A stretch of DNA of 64,000 nucleotides from Hydrangea macrophylla (GCA_033977485.1 CM066993.1:30370001-30434000); one strand, 5' to 3'; positions 1-11,707 are shown, numbered from the stretch's first letter. The notes: a model not told the origin generated them from the letters alone. Made by a program: numbers and translations.

Positions 1-965
1 TATTTCGAGTGAAGGTAGCTCAAGGGAATGAGTTCAGAAGAAATATTGAAGTATATAATGAAATTTGAGTATATAATACATTAGTAATTGGGTTTGCGAC
101 ATTACTAATTGTATTTCATTGATATGATGACTTAGTAATTAGTTACAGGGACACAAGTTTTCTTGAAGATTGATTTAGCATTTAAATACTATGAGATAAA
201 AGTTTTAACCAAGATACTGAGAAAGCTGCTTCCAAATGAGAAATGTAAAGCATTCTTTGCGATATGTGGTATAAGAGCAGAAACAATGAAGGTCCATGGA
301 ATTATTCTGATTGATATTATTGACAATCTGAGCTGAAAGTGTATCGTATTAAATTTCATGATGGGATTGCCAAAGTTAACGAGGATTAGCCGTTGTCATA
401 TAAATGATTGTGGACAAGGTGACCCAATCAGACTGTGGTATTGATTAAAACTGCGGATTTGCTAGGATTAAACAACCTATATGTGAAAAGAGTTATACAA
501 TTATGTGGGTACTAGCACTTGTCATCCTCGAAGGAAATAGTCGATTGTGAAGAAGTTCTGGAATCCTGCAAAAGCAATGGAAATGGAATTGAACTTTTAC
601 GAGACGTTTTATCATACGCTGATATCTGGTGGAAAAATATAATAACGACAAGTGAGATTTGGTCCAGAATGATTGGGGGGATATGACTACAGTGGAAAGA
701 GAAATACTTCTTGAAGTTTTATCTTTAGAAAAAGGGTATAGTTTGACGAAGGGAGTGAGATTGAAATTCCAGTATGTCTATTGGAAGTATTGAAAAGAAT
801 GGGGACCAGTCAGTTGCGATTGTGGTAACACCAGTGGTTATAATGTATTTTACAATCGTGTTCTTGCAGATAAACTAGTAGAAATTTGAGAAGAAACACT
901 TGCGTATATTTGATTCGTAAGGTGAGAAAAGTTTGGGAACAAACTTCCTAAAAGGGAGGGAGAGA
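1..965 (+). pseudogene. degraded Ty3/gypsy pol remnant
   Basis: This is the decayed 3' part of a gypsy polyprotein in the plus orientation. No long open frame survives. At about 160-290 the translation still resembles the reverse-transcriptase segment that begins D-L and runs through Y-x-I-K-V, and the part before 950 sits where integrase and chromodomain belong. It ends in a purine tract and a TGTAATACCC LTR start, as in Tekay/Del-type chromoviruses. The 5' half lies outside the window. The lineage is inferred from the LTR ends and the order, not from a preserved catalytic motif. Confidence 0.55.
951..965 (+). other. polypurine tract of the first gypsy element
   Basis: An uninterrupted run of A and G lies directly before the TG of the LTR at 966. 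This is the expected position of the plus-strand primer for reverse transcription, and it fixes the orientation of the element. Confidence 0.75.
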
Positions 966-3033
966 TGTAATACCCGTACCCTGAAAAAGGAAGTAATATT
1001 TATTTTGCATACATTAATTAATGTAAATAATTGCATGTGATGATTCGCGTAAGTTTCAGTTACCCCGATGTGATAAGTGCTTGATAAAGGTCACAGTTGG
1101 ACAAATGTGGAACGGGACCCACGGGAGGTCCAGATTGGATAAATTGCATTTAGTTGCATTTATGTGATTAAATGGTAGACATGTAAATGTAAATGTGAGC
1201 ATTATAATACATGTTGATGCCATATGATTATTTAATTGATGAAATGTTAAGTGCTTTAATATTCTATTATTGTTCATGTTTATTTATGAGACCAGTCTGG
1301 ATACCCTTGTGAGGGCGTAATTGGACATATGGCATAATTGGTAGGCTAATTAGTGCCTTCATATAATATTTGGGACCACGTTTGGGGCCCATACGTGATA
1401 TGGATATAGACCCACTTAGATATTGAGATAGTAATATAATAAGTTTAGGGTTTTCTAATAAGAGTTTAAAAGTTGTGGGGGTGTAAGTATAATTAATAGG
1501 AAGTTTAGTTAAATGACACCTCCTTTGTGACTCACTTCAATGTTTTTAAAAAAAAAATTTGAAAAGAAGTCCAAAACCGTGAATGAGTAAGGCGGCGGCG
1601 GCGGCCGCGACTTATACATATTAGATATATATATATATATTATATGTTTAGGTAATCATAACTAAAAAAAAAGAAAGAAAAAGAGAAGAGAAGAAACAGA
1701 GAGTGAGAGAACACAGAGCCGCGAGAGAAGATAGGGAGAGTGAGGGTTTTGACCCTCTCAATGTCATAGCTCCGCCGTACGTTGTCCAAATCGTGATGTG
1801 AAGTCATATTTGGACTCGTGGGGGTAAGTCTAACCTTTTGGTATAATTTATTTTCAGTTTAATCGATAAATTTTTCGTGACCCAAATGGGTTGGTAACAT
1901 TTAGTTTACCAAAATTGTATAGGATTATCATTGGAATCATTAGGAGCTAGTTTTGTGAAGGAATTTGAGAATTCTAGGCTTATTTTGGACCTATTCGTAA
2001 GGTGAGTGTCTTAATCCCAAAATTGGATATTTAATGTTGTTTATTTGTTAATGAGTGCTTAAATTGCTTAATTGTGATTAAGTAGAAAAGCATGTGATTA
2101 ATTATTATTTAAAATATTCAAAAATGATGAAATTGTCATGTTGACATGTTGAGTTGATTATGTGCTTATTTGGGTCAAAGGGTCTCAAGTGATAATCACC
2201 ATTAGTTAGCCCGTATATAAGGGACAGAGAAATGTTGAAATTCTCTGAGAAAAAGGGATAGTGATGACGACCACATGAACGAATTGACTATGGTCACAAA
2301 TGAATGAGTGTGATTTCGCTATATGCGACAGAAAAAGTGAGAATGGTCCAGAATCAAGGGTCCAGAACGATGGTGGTTGATTACTTGACTCGCCGGCGAC
2401 CATTTATTGTTGTGAATGTTTAATTGGTGCTATGAATCATTAAATACTCCAATTGCATGATTAGCACCACGTATTCACTAAGCGAAAACTTATTCGATTT
2501 TTTTGTGGCTAAAGACCACGCAGGTTCAGATGAATACCACAGTGAGAAATGATCGAGACTACGGGTCTGGGTTGCTAAGATGGGTTTTGTAACATTCATC
2601 TTATTTATTTATTTATTTTTAAATCACAAGTTAGAGATGTTGGGAGTTGTATAATGATTATAATTGTTATGTATAAGAATATATTAGAGTTTATGATTTT
2701 AACTTTTATTATGTTAGAATGAATCTATATATTTAATTGGGTTTTGATGTGGTTTGGAATATTTAAATAAATAAGTGCAGCAGGGGTTAAAAATGTTTTA
2801 GTTTATGAAAACAGGGTGAATGGTGCTGTAATAGGGGAAACTTTGTCCGAGTACCATTTGATGGTTTTAAAATTTTATTTTATTCATTTTTATTAATTTA
2901 TTTGATAAAAGGATATTTTACCCCTGGTATTTCAATAAAAAAATGTAATTTTTGGAACGTTAAAATAATGATTGTTTGGTCATTGGCTTTGTTACACGTG
3001 TCCTAGCCCGCGGGGGTGGGTTGGGGTGTGACA
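966..3033 (+). repeat. 3' LTR, Tekay-like gypsy (2,068 bp)
   Basis: The LTR begins TGTAATACCCG right after the purine tract and ends GGGGTGTGACA. The last 60 bases resemble, in reverse complement, the end of the minus-strand LTR at 43190, including the CACGTGTCCTA stretch. A CGG-rich block containing GCGGCCGC (about 1591-1609) lies just before an AT dinucleotide run (about 1626-1642) that could serve as a TATA region. Short open frames inside it have no recognisable product. Confidence 0.75.
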
Positions 3034-3340
3034 GGTCATAATGCTGAAACCTGAATTCAACCTCTCTTATCCATTTATTCCACTATTTTTAATTTTGTTC
3101 TTTAAAAAACCAAATTAATACCTTTTTTTTTTTTACACTACTAACAGTTATGTATATCGATATTGTTAAAATAAGTGATTATAGTCTGTTAGTAATGTAA
3201 CAAATATATAACAATTGATTAATCAAGTTTTTGTTTGAAAAATATTATAATCTTTTTGCAAAGTTCGTGGTTGAACGACTTGTTGGGTCAGACTAAATCA
3301 ATCTGTATCTGACCCATTTTTGTGAACTGGTCGAACAATG
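3034..3340. other. unassigned AT-rich sequence
   Basis: About 300 bases between the first LTR and copy A. It is AT rich with a poly-T run near 3122 and no coding sign. It is the left flank of the copy A insertion; the right flank resumes at 11708. Confidence 0.5.
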
Positions 3341-3345
3341 GTGAC
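3341..3345. repeat. target site duplication GTGAC (left)
   Basis: GTGAC directly before the left LTR is repeated exactly at 11703-11707 after the right LTR, which is the 5-bp duplication left by LTR-retrotransposon integration. Confidence 0.92.
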
Positions 3346-3526
3346 TGATCGGGAGAGAACTAATCCTATTTATACGCTTTAACGCGCATTTGTTAGTACC
3401 TTTTTATCCTGTTTTTGTATATTTTTACTTCGTTTTCTAGTTTCTGACAGGTTTTGGAAGAAATCAGCTAAACCAGGCTAAACAGGGTGAAAAAGCATAG
3501 TTGAAGAAGCTGAAAAAACCAAATCG

Positions 3527-3620
3527 CTCGCGCGACCCGCGCCCGCGAAATCCGAGAAATCGCTCGCGCGATCCGCGCGCGCGAAAGCCAATGTCGCGCT
3601 CGCGCGACCCGCTCGCGCGA
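3527..3620 (+). repeat. CGCTCGCGCGA array upstream of the LTR TATA box
   Basis: Several copies of a CpG-dense, nearly palindromic unit (TCGCGCGA core) separated by short AT-rich spacers. The array ends about 140 bases before the TATA box at 3763. The same array recurs in the right LTR at about 10561-10654 and in copy B. Confidence 0.8.
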
Positions 3621-3762
3621 TATGCCCAAAAACCAAAGTTGCGTATTTCAGTATACTGAAGACTCCTGTGCAAACGAGACTGCTAAACGACGTCCAGACT
3701 GTAAATTACATGCGTTTCAGTCCGTTTCGAGTTGTAAAGGCTTCCAAAACATGTTGTACATC

Positions 3763-3770
3763 TATATAAA
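3763..3770 (+). promoter_or_regulatory. LTR TATA box, copy A left LTR
   Basis: TATATAAA in the LTR interior, in the element's sense. The right LTR has the same box at 10797-10804. Transcription of the element is expected to start about 30 bases downstream; that start is inferred. Confidence 0.6.
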
Positions 3771-4673
3771 CTCTATTTTACTTCAATTAGAGGGTTGGCA
3801 ATTATTATAGACACATTCTACAACCATACTTCCAGCCATTGAAGAGAGGGAAGCAAGGAGAAGAAGAAGAAGACCAAGGGTTTCCATGGCCTCCTCCATC
3901 AACCTCTTGCTATCTACTACTTCTATGGACGGCTAGATCATTGATCTAGGGTTTCAATGAAGCCCTAGATGAGTAATAGGGTTTTATTTATGCTTCTATT
4001 TTAGTTTTATTATGTATGGATGACAGTCACATGTTTAGAGGATTTTTATAAATAAATCGTACTACTATTGATTAAATCATTGCTTTCAGAATTTATTCTT
4101 GTCTTAGATCTATTTTGACTGTGATGTGCTCAACGATCTATTCTTGCTGTGCTTGTTTAGATTGTTTACATGTGATGGTGCTTTATTGATTCGTGCTATC
4201 AAGTATCCGAATAGTCCATGCCTAGGTTAGACGGATTAGATCACAACCCTAGTTTAGTGTGAGATAATTCGTGCTATCCGCAGATGGATTATGTTGGTGC
4301 TTGAACCATGATTATCTTCTTGTCGGAGGAATTGGGCTTGTAGCTACAATTCCCCATATTCATCCAACGTAATAAGCTAAAGTAATTCATAAATATTCCT
4401 ATTATGAAACTAGTGGTGGATTTGCAATCCTAGGTTCCCTTAAACATTCATTAAAACAATTTTAATTGCTTTCATAGTTTAGATTTATTTTTATTGTTAT
4501 TAGTTTAATTAAATCCAAATCAAACTCCGTTTTTCCTAATTAATTAAACTTAGGTTTTAAAATTAAGTTGCTGTAGTAATCAATCTCTGTGGGTTCGACC
4601 TTTACTTCCACACTGCAAATCCTTTGAAAAGTAAAGAATACTTTTATATCTTGATTCTGACAAGATCAATTTT

Positions 4674-4692
4674 TGGCGCCGTTACCGGGGAT
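4674..4692 (+). other. primer binding site, tRNA-Asp type
   Basis: TGGCGCCGTTACCGGGGAT lies five bases after the LTR end. It is complementary to the 3' end of plant tRNA-Asp apart from one A in place of G. Copy B has the unmodified TGGCGCCGTTGCCGGGG at 26237. Confidence 0.88.
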
Positions 4693-5148
4693 TGCATTAC
4701 TACTCTTAGTTTTATAATCGTAGTTTAGTTAATTTGTAAATATTAGGTTAGTTTTTATTTTTCTTATTTTCCGTTTTTGTTTTTAGTTACTAACTTGTTT
4801 TCTTTTATTTTGTAGTCAACGTTTCCGAGTGGAGCGGCTAATTACATCAAAGGAGCTTACGCAAAAATAATACAAATAAAATAAAATAAATTGCTTCTTG
4901 TGGAATTCGCTTTAAACCGCTGTAAGTCAGGGCGCTGTGACGCACTATTTGCATTAGTTTAAGGTTAATTGCACTGCATTAGCTAGGAAACCCGGGGCGC
5001 TGGGCTTGACGCGGTCATTGCATTACAGGATAATTTTCATGCATCACAGTAGTTGAATGCTTGTTATCTTAGTTGCGTGATTGCTTGCTATTTGTTTTTC
5101 TTTTGTTGAGTCAGTTTTTGTTTTTAGTTTCTTTTTTTGTTTTAGTTT
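4693..5148 (+). other. copy A untranslated leader
   Basis: The leader between primer site and gag start is T rich with no long frame. Copy B has a clearly homologous leader at 26255-26714, including the GTGACGCACTATTTGCATTA and GACGCGGTCATTGCATTACA stretches. The conservation of these short blocks in untranslated RNA would suit packaging or dimerisation signals, which is inference. Confidence 0.5.
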
Positions 5149-7740
5149 ATGTTAGGTACACGTTCAAATAAACCAGATTTAAAATCTTTCGATCTTGAAC
5201 TTGAACGTACCTTAAGAACTGGTAAGTCCACAACCCAAGCTTCTAGAGCTAGGTTGCAAGACGACGAATCAATTCCGATTCCGTCGTCGTTGTTTGAGGC
5301 CGAAATTCAGAGTACTCGTGAACGGTTAAGGAAAACTCGAAATTTTCAAATTAAACCGATTAAAATGGCTGACGGAGGAAATAACAATAACAATCAAAAT
5401 GATGGAGCTAATATGAATAATCTTAATATACCGCCACCACCTCCACTTATAAATTATTTTATTCCTACTACTTACACGCCACAAGCTGGTATCGAATTAC
5501 CGGAGGCGACGGCATCTCACTTTGAGATAAAGTCGTCTACCATCTCGCTACTACCTTCCTTCCATGGCCGTCTAAATGAAGACCCTTACCAACACTTAGG
5601 GGATTTTCAGGGTATATGCTCTACTTTGAAAATACAACACCTAAATAATGATGAATTAAAATTGCGGCTCTTCCCATTCTCCTTAAGAGACAAAGCGAAG
5701 TATTGGCTTCAATCTTTGGAGCCAAACACAATAAAAACATGGGAAGCCTTACACACCGCCTTTTTACAAAAGTTTTTCCCTATTATGCGTACAAATAAGA
5801 TAAGAAAAGATATAACTAATTTTGTAATGCAAGATGGGGAATCACTTTATGACACGTGGGAAAAATTTAAAGAATTATTACGTTCGTGTCCACATCATCA
5901 GGTGCCCAAGTGGCAATTGGTTCAAGTCTTCTATGAGGGGCTTATTCCCTCTGTTAGGAATACCGTCGATGCCGTTTGTGCGGGAACTTTCCTACACAAA
6001 AGCGCCGACGAGGCCTGGAAAATATTTGAAACACTAAGCGAGAATTCGATGCATCAGGCTGTGTCGGTACGTTCTGAGGGGTACCTTCAACCTAAGCGAG
6101 AGGTGACAGTTGAGTCAAGTCAATCAATTCAAATACAAGAATTAAATAGAAAACTTGACCGACTTATGCAAATGAACAAAACGTCTAATCCACCCTCTTT
6201 AGAAGTATGTGCATTATGTTCTGAACCGTCCCATAATATCTTTGCATGTCCTTCTGCATCTCAATTCCCGGAATTTGTTGAGCAACACGTTAATTCTATG
6301 CAACAATTCCCGCGAAATAATTATAATCCTAGGTCGACTAATTTTCCAAATACGTACCGACCCCAATACCAACAAGGTCAATACCAACCACCTCCTCCAC
6401 CTCCACGCAATAATGCATTCGAGGAGAAGGTGTTGGCCTCACTTGAAAACTTTGGTTCGGTAATTCAGTTAGTGCACTCTCACACTCAGTCTATCGCAAA
6501 GCTAGAGTCCCAAATGGGACAAGTAGTTAATACATTAAACCGTTTAACTGAGAGTAAGACGACGAGTCAACCTACTCAGCAACCTAAGGGGCAATACGCA
6601 GTGGGTAGTACGAGTGAGAGCGTGAACGCTGTTTCGACTAGGACGACTACTCGAGATGAGGAAGTTGTTGTAATTCCGGATGGGGGTGAGAAAAATAAAA
6701 ATATAAATGCGAATAAGGAGGGTGAGGAGAGTAAAAGTAGAAAAGAAAAAGAATCGGCCCCAACAAACTATATTCCAAGAATGCCATATCCACCAAACGT
6801 TGAGGGACCGTCACATTTACCTAAGAAAGGGTCTAAGGTTGAGGATATACTCGAGGTGTTTAAACAAGTTAAAATAAATATTCCTTTCCTCGATGCTATA
6901 AAACAAATACCCGCCTATGCTAAATGTCTAAAAGACCTTTGTACACAAAAGCACAAAATACGGAGTCATACTCCTAAAAAGGTCTTTCTCACGGAAAAAG
7001 TAAGCTCTATATTCCAACACTCACCTCCAAAGTATAAGGATCCCGGTACACCTACTATTTCATGTGTCATAGGTGACACTATCATTCATAGGGCTCTCCT
7101 TGACTTAGGTGCAAGTGTTAATCTCATACCTTATCACGTCTATCAACAATTAGGACTAGGTGAACTGAAACCTACGGCCGCTACTATACAATTAGCGGAT
7201 CGTTCTATTAAAATTCCTAGAGGAATCGTCGAGGACGTCTTGGTTAAAGTTGATAAATGCTATTATCCTGTTGACTTCATGGTCCTTGACACTGAACCCG
7301 TGCTAGATGTTAGGAAACACACTCCTGTCATTTTAGGTCGTCCATTCTTAGCCACGGCCAACGCACGTGTCAATTGTAGAACAGGGGTGATGAAAGTGTC
7401 GTTTGGGAACATGACTTTAAAATTGAACGTTTTTAACGCTATGGATCAACCTCTTAAAAACGACGATTCCCTATGTGAGGTGGAAGGTGAGGTAACACGG
7501 AATATTGCGCCTACCAAAGAAATAAACGTGAGTAACAAAAACGATATAGCGGACGAAGATGAGTGGATGAATCCTAATCCCGTGGACCCTAATGCGGACT
7601 CTACTCGAAAGGTAAGAAATCGATTCGAACATAATGACAAACCGTTAATCGATTTAATTCAAAGCGATGTTATTTCTGCGTACCATCGGGCTCTTCCTGA
7701 CATTTTAAAGGGTACACAGTCCGATATACGGCCTCCATAA
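5149..7740 (+). CDS. Gag-protease polyprotein, copy A
   Basis: An open frame of 863 residues. Residues about 75-110 are Asn and Pro rich. A Retrotrans_gag-type capsid domain covers about 120-270 (HFEIKSSTISLLPSF onward, with the KYWLQSLEP and WEALHTAFLQKFFP blocks). A CCHC zinc knuckle, C-x2-C-x4-H-x4-C, sits at about 354-367 and would bind genomic RNA. After a low-complexity Gln/Asn/Pro linker, a retropepsin-like aspartic protease has its active Asp at residue 652 in the motif D-L-G-A-S, usual for Athila proteases, with the second conserved block G-R-P-F-L-A at about 735. The frame stops before any reverse transcriptase. The first ATG in frame, close behind the leader, matches the start in copy B. 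No internal stop, so the protein could still be made and form particles. Confidence 0.9.
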   Translation: MLGTRSNKPDLKSFDLELERTLRTGKSTTQASRARLQDDESIPIPSSLFEAEIQSTRERLRKTRNFQIKPIKMADGGNNNNNQNDGANMNNLNIPPPPPLINYFIPTTYTPQAGIELPEATASHFEIKSSTISLLPSFHGRLNEDPYQHLGDFQGICSTLKIQHLNNDELKLRLFPFSLRDKAKYWLQSLEPNTIKTWEALHTAFLQKFFPIMRTNKIRKDITNFVMQDGESLYDTWEKFKELLRSCPHHQVPKWQLVQVFYEGLIPSVRNTVDAVCAGTFLHKSADEAWKIFETLSENSMHQAVSVRSEGYLQPKREVTVESSQSIQIQELNRKLDRLMQMNKTSNPPSLEVCALCSEPSHNIFACPSASQFPEFVEQHVNSMQQFPRNNYNPRSTNFPNTYRPQYQQGQYQPPPPPPRNNAFEEKVLASLENFGSVIQLVHSHTQSIAKLESQMGQVVNTLNRLTESKTTSQPTQQPKGQYAVGSTSESVNAVSTRTTTRDEEVVVIPDGGEKNKNINANKEGEESKSRKEKESAPTNYIPRMPYPPNVEGPSHLPKKGSKVEDILEVFKQVKINIPFLDAIKQIPAYAKCLKDLCTQKHKIRSHTPKKVFLTEKVSSIFQHSPPKYKDPGTPTISCVIGDTIIHRALLDLGASVNLIPYHVYQQLGLGELKPTAATIQLADRSIKIPRGIVEDVLVKVDKCYYPVDFMVLDTEPVLDVRKHTPVILGRPFLATANARVNCRTGVMKVSFGNMTLKLNVFNAMDQPLKNDDSLCEVEGEVTRNIAPTKEINVSNKNDIADEDEWMNPNPVDPNADSTRKVRNRFEHNDKPLIDLIQSDVISAYHRALPDILKGTQSDIRPP

Positions 7741-8111
7741 AATCTTGAGCTAGAACGGTCTAGCTAAAGACGTAAAAGTTAGCGCTTCTTGGGAGGCAAC
7801 CCAAGCTTTATTTCATCCGTTTATCTTGTTTTTGGTCGTTTTTGGGTCTGTTTGTGTCTGTTTTAGACATTCTGGATAGGTTTGGGGGTTGGAATTAATT
7901 TATTTTAATAGTATGCACATAATTTTAGTTACAAAATGGAAAACACAATTCTCGCGCGCGCGGCCCGCTCGCACGAGACGTCGCTCGCGCGGACCGCTGG
8001 CGCGAGATGGCCCCTTAGTGTTTTTTTCTTTGTTTGCTTTTTCTTGAGCCTCAGGATCTCCTCGCGCCTCATTTCGCGGGCGCGAGGTACCTCGCTCGCG
8101 CGAATTATTAA

Positions 8112-8151
<40 letters not shown>

Positions 8152-10366
8152 TTTGGAAATTCGCGCGCGCGACGGCCGCTCGCGCGGACCGCGCGCGCGA
8201 TACCCCCATTTCTGCATATTTTCTTTTGTTTTCTGTATCTTTCCCCCATATTTGTTCTGATAAAGTTTTTGTTTCTGTTTTTGTTTTTTTTTTTTTAGCC
8301 AGTTTAGTTCAAGTTAGTTGTTGTTTTCCTTATTACATTTATACTTTTTCGTTTATTTCTTTTCCATTTATTCGTTTAGTTTAGTTTTGATTAGTTTATA
8401 GATTTATATTTTGTATTTTGATTTCATGTACTTTTAATATTCTTTTGTTAGTTTGTTTTCTTTTATTAAGAAGTAACAGGTAACATTGAACTTTATAGCC
8501 ACATTCTTGTGTGTTCACCTGCTCTATGCTTGTCCAGATCGAGGTATTATCGTTCCTTCCTTACGTACTCTCCTTTCTTTCTTTTATTGTTTCATTGGGG
8601 ACAATGAAAGGTTTAGGTTTGGGGGTATGCACACACATGCACGTTATTATGCATTAAAATTTTAAAAATTTTCAATAAGTGTGTTTAAATAAACGATGTT
8701 ACCTACGGTTTTTGCAATTTTAATCCGATACTTCTTAGTATGTAATGTGATTTGTTATAGAATGATAAATAAGGGAAGATGTGATTAAACATTTACTAAA
8801 GTTATGATGAAACGTTTTAAGTTATGTATCATTTGAATCGTAGTTTTATATCATAGATTTGCACATGAACTATGCACTGCACGTAGTCACTTGAATACAT
8901 GTTGGTTGTGAACTATAATATGATTCGGATTTCTAGATAACACATGGTGGAGACTAGACCCGGTGAGCTTTTGAGCCTATCTTTTCTATTTAGAGGGTTA
9001 TAAATACATATTGTGTTTGTCGAATTTCATTGAAATAGCGCATCTACTTGTTGATTAGTCTCAGTATTCTTGTTTTGGTTGATAGTCAAGTTAAAATATT
9101 TGTTACCATGCTAAATAATCTTCCATTGTAAACACTGAAAAACCATATAACCATAGGACATGATTATAGGCCCTCTTTGTTTATGACCAATAAATGAAAA
9201 ATTTCCTTAGTTCGCCCTTTGAGCCATTGAAATGCCATTTCTTTCTTAAATTACCATTATCCTTGTTTTTGCTCCAACTTGACCAACTTGGAGTTCACCA
9301 CTGAAAGATTCGTCACCTTTTAGTGTTGTTAAGGCGATGTGTGATTGAGAAGAAGAAGAAAAAGAAGATAAGTTGATGTTTGGGGTTTGCCTTGTTAATT
9401 ATTGAATATTCGTTTCAAAAGCAACGAAAAGGAAAAGAAAAGATTGAAAAAAAATAAAGAGGAAAAAGGGTTGAAAATAAAAAAAAAAATGAAAGAAAAT
9501 GAATGAAAGGGAATGGAGAGAAAGAAAAGATGAAAAGTTGGTAGAAGAGATGAATGAAAGAAATCGAACATGCCTTATAATGCCATTCTAAATCTACCCA
9601 TATATCCATTTTATCCTTTTTTATTACCTGAGCTACATTACAACCTTTAAAAAGTCCTATTTGATCCTAGAAAACATGGTTCGGATATGAAAATGATGGG
9701 AGGGGATTAAAACATGGTCATGATTAATTTTTCTTGATTGTTGGCATCCTATCCATGAGACTACTGTTCTTTCGTGTCGTGCGTCTTTTTCGAGTCATAT
9801 GTGAGCATTTATCGTTTTGAAAATATATTTCCTTTACTCACATATATTAGAAAAATTACACATGTTTCTGAGTGTTTCATTTTAGAGTGTAATTGACATT
9901 GTGAGATTCGTAGTCGAAACATAGTTAGATGGTCATCCGAGTTATATTCCAAGTTTATGACAAGCGCGTGTTCATTTGACTACCATATCACACACATGCA
10001 ATTTTATGAGAAACTCTATTGATTTACACGATGCATGCACTTGATTGTTTCTCATGATATAGGTGAACGTTTGATTACGTTTCTTTATGTTCGTTATTCT
10101 ATTTCGAATCTTTGTTGTATAATAAGGAGTATTGAATTTTATGTTTTTCGTTTTAATAAAAGTTTTTAAAATTTTAAGTTAATAAAGATGGTTGTGGGTA
10201 ACTTGTTGACGAGAACCCTCACGAGACTTCACTCGTCCGACTAGGGACACCTAGGGGTTTAAAAGGCTTGTTGCATACGCTAAATGCAATCGTGATCCAT
10301 ACGAAAATGGAATAGATTTTTATTAGTAGTTTTTATTTTAGTTTTGCTCGAGGACTAGCAAAATGT
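7741..10366 (+). other. copy A 3' non-coding region
   Basis: About 2.6 kb without a credible gene where pol and the env-like region would stand in an autonomous Athila element. It holds a second GC-rich array at about 7950-8200, interrupted by a poly-A run and a TA run (about 8110-8151); a hairpin and purine block at 8590-8627; and long AT-rich segments. Copy B keeps the same order at 29418-32013, with recognisable identity along its length despite the lack of coding capacity. Frames on either strand at 7900-8298 are produced by the GC array and simple repeats. Confidence 0.7.
8590..8627 (+). other. hairpin followed by internal purine-rich tract
   Basis: TTTCATTG, loop GGGA, CAATGAAA form a perfect 8-bp stem, followed directly by GGTTTAGGTTTGGGGGT. 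Copy B has the same block at 30244-30281. A GGGGACAATG block before a T-rich, G-rich tract is a familiar part of Athila-type elements. It may be a relict second plus-strand primer or an RNA structure. Confidence 0.55.
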
Positions 10367-10379
10367 AGGTTTGGGGGTG
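10367..10379 (+). other. polypurine tract, copy A
   Basis: AGGTTTGGGGGTG ends directly before the right LTR at 10380. The same 13 bases precede the right LTR of copy B (32014-32026). Confidence 0.75.
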
Positions 10380-11702
10380 TGATCGGGAGAGAACTAATCC
10401 TATTTATACGCTTTAACGCGCATTTGTTAGTACCTTTTTATCCTGTTTTTGTATATTTTTACTTCGTTTTCTAGTTTCTGACAGGTTTTGGAAGAAATCA
10501 GCTAAACCAGGCTAAACAGGGTGAAAAAGCATAGTTGAAGAAGCTGAAAAAACCAAATCGCTCGCGCGACCCGCGCCCGCGAAATCCGAGAAATCGCTCG
10601 CGCGATCCGCGCGCGCGAAAGCCAATGTCGCGCTCGCGCGACCCGCTCGCGCGATATGCCCAAAAACCAAAGTTGCGTATTTCAGTATACTGAAGACTCC
10701 TGTGCAAACGAGACTGCTAAACGACGTCCAGACTGTAAATTACATGCGTTTCAGTCCGTTTCGAGTTGTAAAGGCTTCCAAAACATGTTGTACATCTATA
10801 TAAACTCTATTTTACTTCAATTAGAGGGTTGGCAATTATTATAGACACATTCTACAACCATACTTCCAGCCATTGAAGAGAGGGAAGCAAGGAGAAGAAG
10901 AAGAAGACCAAGGGTTTCCATGGCCTCCTCCATCAACCTCTTGCTATCTACTACTTCTATGGACGGCTAGATCATTGATCTAGGGTTTCAATGAAGCCCT
11001 AGATGAGTAATAGGGTTTTATTTATGCTTCTATTTTAGTTTTATTATGTATGGATGACAGTCACATGTTTAGAGGATTTTTATAAATAAATCGTACTACT
11101 ATTGATTAAATCATTGCTTTCAGAATTTATTCTTGTCTTAGATCTATTTTGACTGTGATGTGCTCAACGATCTATTCTTGCTGTGCTTGTTTAGATTGTT
11201 TACATGTGATGGTGCTTTATTGATTCGTGCTATCAAGTATCCGAATAGTCCATGCCTAGGTTAGACGGATTAGATCACAACCCTAGTTTAGTGTGAGATA
11301 ATTCGTGCTATCCGCAGATGGATTATGTTGGTGCTTGAACCATGATTATCTTCTTGTCGGAGGAATTGGGCTTGTAGCTACAATTCCCCATATTCATCCA
11401 ACGTAATAAGCTAAAGTAATTCATAAATATTCCTATTATGAAACTAGTGGTGGATTTGCAATCCTAGGTTCCCTTAAACATTCATTAAAACAATTTTAAT
11501 TGCTTTCATAGTTTAGATTTATTTTTATTGTTATTAGTTTAATTAAATCCAAATCAAACTCCGTTTTTCCTAATTAACTAAACTTAGGTTTTAAAATTAA
11601 GTTGCTGTAGTAATCAATCTCTGTGGGTTCGACCTTTACTTCCACACTGCAAATCCTTTGAAAAGTAAAGAATACTTTTATATCTTGATTCTGACAAGAT
11701 CA
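10380..11702 (+). repeat. copy A right LTR (1,323 bp)
   Basis: Same length as the left LTR and nearly identical. It contains the GC array at about 10561-10654 and TATATAAA at 10797-10804. It ends CAAGATCA and is followed by the second GTGAC at 11703-11707. Confidence 0.92.
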
Positions 11703-11707
11703 GTGAC
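11703..11707. repeat. target site duplication GTGAC (right)
   Basis: Exact copy of 3341-3345. Confidence 0.92.

Larger units (their letters stand above)
3346..4668 (+). repeat. copy A left LTR (1,323 bp)
   Basis: Starts TGATCGGGAG and ends CAAGATCA. A GC-rich array of CGCTCGCGCGA-type units occupies about 3527-3620, and TATATAAA follows at 3763-3770. The rest is AT rich. It is almost identical to the right LTR at 10380-11702. Confidence 0.92.
3346..11702 (+). mobile_element. copy A: complete non-autonomous Athila-derived gag-protease LTR element
   Basis: A full element of 8,357 bp: two 1,323-bp LTRs, a tRNA-Asp primer site, one 863-codon gag-protease gene, 2.6 kb of non-coding 3' region and a purine tract, flanked by GTGAC. 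No reverse transcriptase, RNase H or integrase is present in either strand between 7741 and 10379, so it must be mobilised in trans. Reading the two LTRs against each other I found one clear substitution (near 4543 and 11577), so insertion was recent. The DLGAS protease, the primer site and the GGGGACAATG block followed by TTTGGGGGT point to an Athila-type ancestor. Architecture resembles the gag-only non-autonomous elements (TR-GAG) reported in plants, with protease added. Confidence 0.88.

Noticed and set aside
7900..8298. Overlapping frames of 105-120 codons on both strands
   Set aside because: They arise from the GC-rich palindrome array together with poly-A and TA runs, change between copies A and B, and contain Arg/Ala and Ile/Tyr runs without any domain.
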